Below, in pieces: positions 52,901 to 63,100 of a stretch of DNA of 64,000 nt (position 1 is its first letter; each line of letters begins with the position of its first letter). The stretch is taken from the NCBI GenBank assembly GCA_026874595.1, contig CM049306.1:90190642-90254641 (forward strand), given 5' to 3'. Both the position numbers and the translations under genes were made by a program. Under the pieces are notes generated by a model. The model ran no database searches. It saw only the letters and a program-made list of their open reading frames with translations, and was not told the DNA's origin. The DNA comes from Sipunculus nudus (taxonomy: Eukaryota; Annelida; Sipuncula; Golfingiida; Sipunculidae).

Positions 52901-54052
52901 AAAGGGGGGGGGGTCAAACCCAAGAGGACTCATAAAAAAACTAAAAATAGGTCCACATGTCAGGAGAAGGGGGAGGGGGGTCCAGCCCGTAAAATTTGGT
53001 CTGAAACCCTTTAAAAAAAGGTTGCTGCGACAGAAAATAAGGGGGGGGGGGGTCCGCCTCTGTATGGAGTTTTTAGGTCTTCAGTTTAAAGGGACATAAT
53101 CACGAGTAATACTATGCCTATTCTTCCACACTATCAGTTCAGTTTTGCTTTTTACAAAAGTTTCCCAGCAAAACCATCCCAGCACACAGTCTCTCACTAC
53201 CGCGCACACAGCTGTTTAACACCTTGTTATGGCTTTGCGTGTTGGTAAACACAGCGCACTCGTCTGTTTAAGATAACAAGGCCACGTGACCAGAGGTCCG
53301 AATATGAACCTCAACACGTGATGTTTTAGCCAGCGGGAATATGTATTACTTTTGGCCAAGTCAGTCGAGGCATCTCCTGATTGACACGTGTTATGGCTCC
53401 GCGATGCACCCGGTCCCACGTACTGTGTTTATGTTGACACCTGTGATCAATCCCGATACACTGTTTTTAACACTCGTTTACAGGAGCAAGTAAACGGTTT
53501 CTAGGCAATATTTTGGCAGGTACATATTTATTTTTAAGAGAAGAAGCTATTTTTCGTGTTAATTCAGCATGATTTATAGGTGATTGGGCCCCTTTAAAGG
53601 GTAATCCTCCGTTTTCTAAACTTGAAAATAAAAAACTGAATTTTTTTTTCTCGTTATTTTTATCTACTAGGTTTTATTCCAAAATTGCCGATGTTACAAA
53701 TGTTTCCATTTTATTTTAGTAAAACGAAGAAGCCAGGATATTCCTTTTCCGTATACCAATCATATTACGTGTATGTGTTCGTGTATTCAGTATTGTATTC
53801 GTAATAACTAAATGTTTATTTTATTATTCACAGCAGGGTATATGTTATAGTTATAAGCATAAAAGGTTCAAACTATGAGAAACCAAAATGCATGGGGGCA
53901 AGAAAGCTATTCAAACATTTTATTGTGGGCCTCTTAGAGGGAACTTAAAAGCTATGGACAGCTGTACCTCTTAAGTCATTTATGCAATAAATGACTGGGT
54001 TGTTGTACATCTCACTCAGATATATGAATATATGTTAAACTTTAAAATATGA

Positions 54053-54110
<58 letters not shown>

Positions 54111-57100
54111 TTTCATTGATAATCATGTGGACTTCTGAAAACTTTTTAGCTTTTAGTTTTGATAATAGTTTAATAAGACAAAGAGAACTTTCTACAAACA
54201 AAAAAAAACAAATAGGTTTCAAACTTATAATTAAGATCATGGCATAACTTTAAGCAGAGATCAGTGACATAAAATGCCTGTTTTATGTATAAATATATGA
54301 TCACATAATAATTCAGTTAACCCGAAACAAATCTTTCTTTTTTCAACTTTATATTTAAAACGAAAACCTAGTATAAAATCTCTGTCTCACGGAGAGTATA
54401 CACTAGGGCCCTGCGCGGGGCGGGTTTTGACCCTCAGCCCGCGGGCCCCCGCAGGCCCAGGATTCTGTGCGGGGCTGGGCGGGCTACATCTAAGAAAGTG
54501 CAGGGAGGGCCGAAATTAGTCTATGCGGGACGGGGCGGTCTGCGGTTTGATGACCGGGCTGAACATGTAGAACATCAGTAGAACATGAATATAATATTAC
54601 ACTTAGAAAAAAAAACTGTTGAATGCATTGATATTTTTGTATAAAATGTTTTTCAGATGGTGTAAAAATAGTAATATGAAAAGATAAATATTAATAAATT
54701 TTAATTCAACCTGTTAACCCCTTACACTGACTGACAGTTTTAACAATACTGTGCAAATATGTTTTTTTTTTCTAGGTATAAAGTCAATTTGTTATACAAA
54801 ATAGATGATGCATCATTAATCTGAAATTCTAGATTTAAAAGAATTTTCCTTGCAGTGGGAGCTGGTCATAACTTTGTACAAAGTTATCCGGTTGAATATG
54901 GACTGTAACCCTGTACTTGTGTCAGGTCTTGCATATTACATAATATGGCTGGGAGTGAAGCAAGGGCTTGATTACCTTTGATCTTGTAATAGACAGTGTG
55001 TGGCTACAGCTGGCTCTGTAGGTGACTCATTGACCTAGAACTGCACAAAGCCTAAGGTGGACTCCTTATCTAATTGTGACTCCATGTGCTGTCTAATTGT
55101 TACTGACATTGACCACTGGCTGGTCATTTCCCTGTTTCGGCACTGCATAATGTGATGATGACTGCTCTAAGAAACAACACACTGGTCTATCTTAATGAAA
55201 ACCCTGAACCTTTAGACACATCGATCAGATTATCTCTTTACCCCACTGACCGTCTCAGTTTCAGCTAATTAGCAGATTATGAATGAAAAGATTTTAACCA
55301 GCATACTTTGAAGATATCTACATTTTTTTCTTTATTTTTTTTATAAATTCAATTAGAAACAGACACAATAAAACCAAACGTTTGTTTAATGTTTAAGGTG
55401 TGTTAAATTATTATATATATTAAATTCATTTAAGCAATCAAACATGTCTTTTAAAATATTTTATGAATAATGGTTCAATTAGTTGCTTAAACGTATTAAA
55501 ATTAATTTTTCATTCCAATCATCAAACATTTCATACATATAAGCATGGCTAATATTTGTGCTGTAAAATATTCTTGATATGTAAACATTTTTTCCATTTC
55601 TGAAAGCTGGACTGCGGGTCAGAAGCATGAAACATGCGGGGCGGGTGCGGGCTGAAAGAATTTTTGCGGGGCGGGTGCGGGCTGAAAGAATCATAGTAAC
55701 TGCGGGGCGGGTCGGGCTGAAATTTTTTCTTTGATTGCGGGGCGAGCTCCGGGCTGACCGGGCCTGATGCGGGGCGGGTGCGGGTTCAATTTTTCGGCCC
55801 GTGCAGGACCCTAGTATACATATAAATTTCGGATAAAACTGGATAAAACATGCTTTATCCGATCCGGATAAATCCAATGAATAAAACCAGCTGCGGATAG
55901 CTGTAGCCTTGAACGGAATAAAATTACGTCCTGAAATCAGGTCCTGGAATCAGCCACCGTAGTCCTGTAATACATGGAGAAGTTAAAATAAAAACAATAT
56001 AATTAAATAGCAGCATACAATCAGTGGGTGTTAAATGAAAGCACCAGATCTAAAACCGAAGCACAAGTGCTAGTTTTATGAGACGTACATATATGTAGGG
56101 TTGACATTGTTCTGATTCCAGTGACGTGTTGCCCCGGGCCGAGCTTTGTATCACGGAGTCCACCAAGACGTGTTGGGAGGTCACCCGGGAACGCTTCACC
56201 CGGGCTCTGGAATTCGTGCGCGGTATTCTTGGAGACGAATGCCTGAGGACGACGCCCGCCCCGGTGTGCGATACCACCTTGGCCCGCAGCTGTATTATTG
56301 CTCTGCGTACAATAGTGCGAGAAAGTTCCAGCAGAGAGCGCGCATGCAGGTCAGTTCACTTTTCATGAGATAAATACCATATTACCATGCGATGTTAAAC
56401 TGTGATGGAGGCTCCACAAGCAAGACTGACTACCTTTACTCATGTTCTTTTGAAAGAATTCTGAAAATGAATATTCCAACAGGTCTACGTTGCACTTTGT
56501 AATTGCCTGTTGCGTCAACCACAAATCATATTTTTAATTAGTTTAATTCATTACCTTATTCTCAACAGTCGCATTCTGTTTTAAAGCATTATTCTTCGTC
56601 CTTATTTACCTTACCTAGCAAAGTAATCTTGAAAAAGATCTTTGGACACCACCTTTAAAGACTTGTTTGTTCAAAGTAAGGAAAGGTATTTTTTGTTAAA
56701 TTAAAAAGTGGGTTTACATTTGTCGATTTTATGTGCATTCGGATCTCACAAATGTCAAGAATAAACTTGTTACGTTCCAAACGCTATAATCGAGTTGCTC
56801 ATAAGGGAAATTTTGAATGTTTAGGGTAAAAGGTTTGTTCTTATGAAATATGATGGTAAGAGTCCACTTATACTGATAATATTGCCTGTTCTCACGATGA
56901 CCTTGGGCAAATTGTATAATATGCAAATTAGGACGAATTTTCTTGTTACCATGCCTTACTGTTTCGTGCGCACAACTTACCATGTCGTTCCCGAGTTTGT
57001 ACCTTGTATGCCAAGTCCAGTCTTCAACCAATCAGACAAAGCCTTTATCATAGGATGTCATGCCAGGGAAAAGTTGACCTTCCGGATATTGTAGGAATCA

Positions 57101-60100
57101 GCTTTACAACCCGTCGTTGCAACCACGATATTCATGAAAGAATAACACAGCGTTTTTACATTTTGCATTTTAGATCAAGTCATAGCTGATTATTTAAGTA
57201 CTGTTTACTGTGTGACAGTAATTTTCAGTAAGAAATTTTCCTTCAAATGTTTAGTAATATTTTTTCTTCAGGCGACTCCAGGACTTCTTAACTTTCATAT
57301 GAATCTTTGGCCATTGAAACAATTTTTGATCAATTATTACGTTAAGTTATTGAGATATTGAACAAGGTATATACAATTCGCCAATTCCTCCTAATTTGCA
57401 TATTATACAAGTTGCCCAGGTTAACGTGAGGACAAGCTATCTAAAAAAAATAAGTGGACCGTGTGATGGTTATTTTCAGTGCGGTAATCTGTGTGACGCG
57501 TATTTTCAGTGCGGTAGACTGTGTGGTGATTATTTCAGTGCTGTAGACTATATGATGGTAATGTCTGTGTAATGGTTATTTTCAGTGTAATATTTTGTGT
57601 ACTGGTTATTTTCAGTGCTGTTGGCCCGACCGTGGACTGTGTGAAGGAGAACATGAAGGACTGCAGTAGCCTGGAGAAGGAGTCCATGAACCGGACTCTG
57701 TGGACGGTTCTACGTGAGGCCGAGCCGCTGTGTAGACCTCTGGCAGAGGTATTCATCACTACATAATGTAACAGTACTGACCATGAGCTCTCCGTGACCC
57801 GAGTAGCGAATTCATATCATGAATAATTACGTACATAGACCTTGCGATCCACCTGTCAGGTAAAGGTTCTAAAATAAATCGCCAGTCAGCTGTCATATGT
57901 CATATATTTATCGTATTTGTTGATATTTATGGTAAAACAGGCAAGTATTTAAAAGGCATTCTGCTCTTTAAAACAAGACAGAAGAAGTGTGAAGATGGCT
58001 TCTACTGGAGCTAACAAAAAGTCTTTGAAAACATGACCAGGTGTAAAACTGATTTATATAAAAAGCTTAAGGAGCAACATGTTCCCTGCAGTACACACTG
58101 TAGGAAAAAAGTTTTCTCGGTGGTTCTATTAAGAACCGGCATGGTTCTGGATAGAATCATGTTTCTTCTGGAACTCATTCTCCGTGAAGAGGCTCCATCT
58201 GGCACTTTTAGGTTCGTACCCTGACCATAACCTATCATACGGTTCCAGATGGAAGCCGTGTTTTGACCGGATGTCCCGGTGATTACAACGCGCATGCGCA
58301 CTTTTTTTAAATAATGAGGTCTACTGTTCACCGGTCGGGTGTTTTGGGTCTCATCTGTGTATTGAAATATTAAGAACAACGAAGGCAACTGCCTAGGTTT
58401 TTGAGCAACAACAATGAAATATAACTTCCCAATCGTTTAAGAAAAATAGGACACCCTATTCCTGCTTCCAGCGCCGCCGAGGCTGCGGTAAGCTGCTGCA
58501 TTTTATAATGCTCGGGTAAAACCGCAGACGAACCTTGAATTTAGACACCAGAAATACATTGAGCTTAACTTGCAGCCAATTGTATGCCTTTTCTTAATTC
58601 AATTTAGAAACAATACATCTATAAATACTTGTAGTTTTCAGATGAAATCGTGTCCTTTCAATAAAATTTGTCACTTCTGCAGGTCAACTAGACTCGGTCG
58701 TATATGCTTCCGTTAACTGATCAATTCTGCCTGTTGCAGGGTGTGTACCGTAATTTAGCTGTTGCTGCATCATCGCGACCTCTAGTGAGCAAATGCTTTA
58801 ACCAAAAGCAAATCAAACATTCCAGGTTAAATGAACACATGGTGTTGTTGAAGCGTTGTACATAGTTTACCTGCATGTGATTACGGTACTTTTGGTCAGC
58901 TGTTATATGTTTACTCGAAGCTTCATGATTGGTACGATTAACTGAAAGTAACTACCGAATTATTTTTAGGTTAATTTAAGGTTATTTCCAATGTTAATCC
59001 TAAACCTAACCAGAAGTCATTAGTGAGACTTCTGGCAGAATTCTTAACTAAACAGTTTTATATGCTATGTCTAAGCTAATTATCACACTTGTGCGTCAGT
59101 TGGTAATACAAACTTGTACCTACTAACACACTGTGAATCATAATGTCAAATGTGATACCTAAAATCATCTTGACATCTACCACGGTAGATACTGGTGCGT
59201 GGAGTCGGTAACTGGCACGAGAGTCGTATTTGTGTACTCACTATAATTATAAGTTTATGTTGACAATTCATAGTGTCACCTTTTTACAAGTATATTGGAA
59301 ATTAAATGACCTAATAGAACCCCCATTTTTATAAAAACGATAGTTTTAGGGTTTACAAACGACGATGCCACCTTAATCGTCAGAATATGCTCAGAAGTGA
59401 TGAAAAGTCACTATATCTAATATCTGAACGCCAATGTCTGATTACCAATATTTACCTGCAACTGCGAGATGGCATGGCATATCTGTTGTTTTAAAATGTA
59501 TCATGTGCATAGTCATAAAGTGCATATTTCCGGTGTTACTCGGCATTCACGACCAGTGTTGTAGTCGAGTCCACACTATCAAAGTCCGAGTGCAAGTCTG
59601 AGTCCATGAGGTTCGATTCCAAGCCCGCCTCTTTCGAGTCCGTGTCTGTTGGAACACGAGTCTAAGTCCGGTCCAAGTCCAAAATGTCTTATTTTAAACA
59701 ATATAATTCGAATATGAGATCAGCATATATGTGTATTTTAAGTGAGTGTACTCAAATTTACTTTAATATTGAATTCTAGTTAACTTACAGTGTAGAGACT
59801 GACTTTAGAAAATAACCTTAACTTGTTTTGTATATTATTCTGTCATCAGATCACGCATGTAAGTCCATATGGTGGAATACCTAATCTGGCAATCAGGCCT
59901 TACGTAACAGATTTTTTTTTACTGGACTCGACTTCTCTGAGTCCGAGTCCCTAAAAATGGGCTTGAGTCCGGACTCGAGTCCGACCTCACTGTCGACAGG
60001 TTGTTTCTTTCATATAAAGGTAAAGAGTTTCTTATATAAAGGTATAGGTTATATAAAGGTTAAGGTTAAAGATTCGAACTCGAAGCAGCCCGGCTTGGAA

Positions 60101-63100
60101 TCTGTCAGGGTAAGTCTCCATGCACAGATTTTAAACTTTACCGTCCTGGTCTTTTATATTCATTTTTTTATATGTAAAAGTACTGTCGTTCCTGTCTGAG
60201 TTCCTGATTGACACGTTAACATTATAAATACAACAGATCACCAGCCCCGATGCTGTAACTCTGGTTGAGGGAGGTTCCAGCGGTTTGCTGACGTACAGGA
60301 TCAACTTCCCTCCATCCAAGCTCTGCAAACAGCAGCAGAACTGTCAGATCCGTGTCGACCTAGAACTGGAACAGGGGTTGTGGCCCAGGTGGGTACCAAA
60401 TAACAATGATTAGGTGTAATATCTAACACATATTCGGTTCCTGTGTTTTAAGACGAGTGTTCCAGATTTATCAGTTTTTATTAATTATGCGTGGGCAATA
60501 CTTTAAACTTGAGTTTGGAATGGTCGTGTCAATCTGTTCAGAGTATAAGAAAACTTGCTGTACATATATCCCAAGCCTGATTGTTTTATAACTATCTCAG
60601 TAATAATCAATCTCCTGATTTACGAAACAAGATCGATTTCTTATTTGTAATATTTTCCTGATTGATTAATTCTGGGAATTTTAGTAAATTGCCGTCGTCC
60701 TTCTCTGTCAACCTTATATAGCTTGGAACTGGTCGTACCTCCGGCGCGCGAAATACGGTAAACCCAGAATTGTTCAAATAACCACTTTGAGAAGGCTAGT
60801 TTCAAGACAGACAGTTTCAGTCTAATATCTTTTTCTGATTATACGTAACGGTATCATACGTGTCTGGTTTATTCAATACTTGGCATTCTGGAAAATGGTG
60901 ATTCTCCTTTACCGTTTAACCATTATAAATTAAATGAATACGAAGATATTTATGTCATGTATTGTAGATTGAAAAGGATAAGGTGGAAATCCGGTTTCAT
61001 ATTACAGTAATCCGCATGTATATAGGAATTCATAGACAATTTAGGAATGATCATGCATCAAAATCCTCGAAACATCGTTAATTATTTATCACAACGTTAT
61101 TTTTAAACGTTAAACGTTAAATTTACACCGTATAATTTAAACTAAATCAGGAAAGGAGACAACTGTGTGAGTCATTTAAATGTATAATGTTGTGAATGAT
61201 ACTCAACCTCTAACATTTCTATCAGCTCAGAGAGTTCCCTTTATGGGCATTTAAAGGTAATAAGCTTAATTAACTTTATATCCCTAGCGAAGATGTAAAG
61301 TAATCTTCGAATAGAAATAGAGAATAAATATCATTTCACGAAACTGAAAAAAAAAAAATTAAAAAAGCAGAGAAATTTTTATCCATCTTCATATATATAT
61401 ATCGGTATCTTATAATACATTTATAGGTAATATTTTGTCGGATTTTTTTTTTTTTAAGTCAAAACATTTTCCTGGAAAACACATATCCTTTCCGTCCACA
61501 ACGCGGAGATCGTAAGCATGAAGCATTGCCTGACATTATGGGATTGTTAGGCCGTATCCGCACTTGGTTCGCATCTAAACCAGATTATACTCAACCGGTT
61601 TACTTTAGTCTCGAAGTAGTCCGCTTGGCGTGCGCACTGTAGTTCGCTTTACAAAAGCCTAAACCGGTTTATACAACACAACTAGAGTTTGCTGTCCGCA
61701 TTTGGTTCGTAATCCGATTCAGGCCTGCAATTGAGGGCTCCCTCGCGCAATGCATGAGGCAACACCAAGGGTCACGGTCATGGCCGTTCGGTCAAACTGG
61801 ACTAGAAACCGGTTTACTGTAAACCGGACTCAAGCGGATTAGTGGCCTTTCAAGCCGACTACAGTAAACTCAACTGATGATGATTAGTGGCCTAGTGCGG
61901 ACAGAGTAAACCGATTCACGAACCGGATTATTTGCTAGTGCGGATATGGCCATAATTCGTGTCCATTAAATCTTGCGGTTGATATTTACAGAGATGAATT
62001 TATTCTCATGGTCTTTGTTTCCAATATTGTTCATAGGTGTCGCAGGGGTCGCTCGGTGATATCCCAGGCAGTGTTCGGACTTGATCAAGGTGAGAGTAGA
62101 TCAGTTTGCAGGGATCGTGTGACGGAGTCCAATTATCGCCAGTCCAGGACGGTTCCGCTCGCAGCCAAACTTGACTTCAAATACGACCGGACCCAGATAC
62201 GTAACGTCAGCGTGGTGCTGAAACACGTGACCAACGACGAAGTTATACAGAGCAAGGTCATAGGTCAGGTTCAGGTGGGTTTAATATTGTCTTGCTTCCT
62301 ATATAGACCTGCTAGGACATTAATAAATTTATTTGCCACTCAGTCAACGTAGTCAGGAACTTCTCAAATGCCTGATGGTCCGAGTGTGAATAAGTCATAT
62401 AACATTCCGCTAGGTGGCAGAGCTCAGATTATCAAACGTTATCGCTGTTGCTGCCATTTAGTGACAGCAACGTATACTGACTGAGTCTACATCTTATAAA
62501 GCATGACGTGACCTAGTCGTTATGGCAATTTTATTAGAAACTAAAGGTTCAAGAAATAGCGAAATCTCTATAGAACCTCAAAGAATTCCCAGATGTCTTA
62601 GTTACAATAATGGACTGAACCACCTGCAATTCTTGAAAAATCAAATAGTATAATAATAGCGTGATTTTCAGCGAGTAAATAAAGTCTTTAAATCCTTTCC
62701 ATATGATTTTAAGGTGAGATTTTGATAAATATGTGGCACAAAATTGTCATGTGAACTCTTTTATTCGGGATTTTCCCATGTATTTCCTAATTGAAAAACC
62801 AATAACCCACTCTCAATTGTTGAACCATAATCCGCTAGCCTTTTTGCCAGTGTATAGGATAAAATTAGCTTTTGCTAGCAGTGGTTTAGTTGAATGATAT
62901 GGAATGAATGGAACGATCCTATAACCTAACGTTCGTTATAGTTTTAAGTATTTTGATTTCAGTTAAGGTTGCAACATCGTCTGTAAACCCTGAATCATGT
63001 TTTTTTTCAAATGCTGGTACTATAAGTATTTTGTAACTTAATTTCCAATTAACTTGTAAAAACGTAAATCCGGTGATATTATAAATTTTTCTACATAACC

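Larger units (their letters stand above)
52716..56121 (+). other. Intron 20
   Basis: Holds a CAGAGGCGGATCC element (52873-53063), (TA)n (54055-54108) and a hAT-like element (54404-55813). Confidence 0.65.

Noticed and set aside
58080-58260. MITE starting CACTGTAGGAAAAAAG
   Set aside because: Only one end and an inner GGTTCT...AGAACC hairpin were seen; no matching right end.
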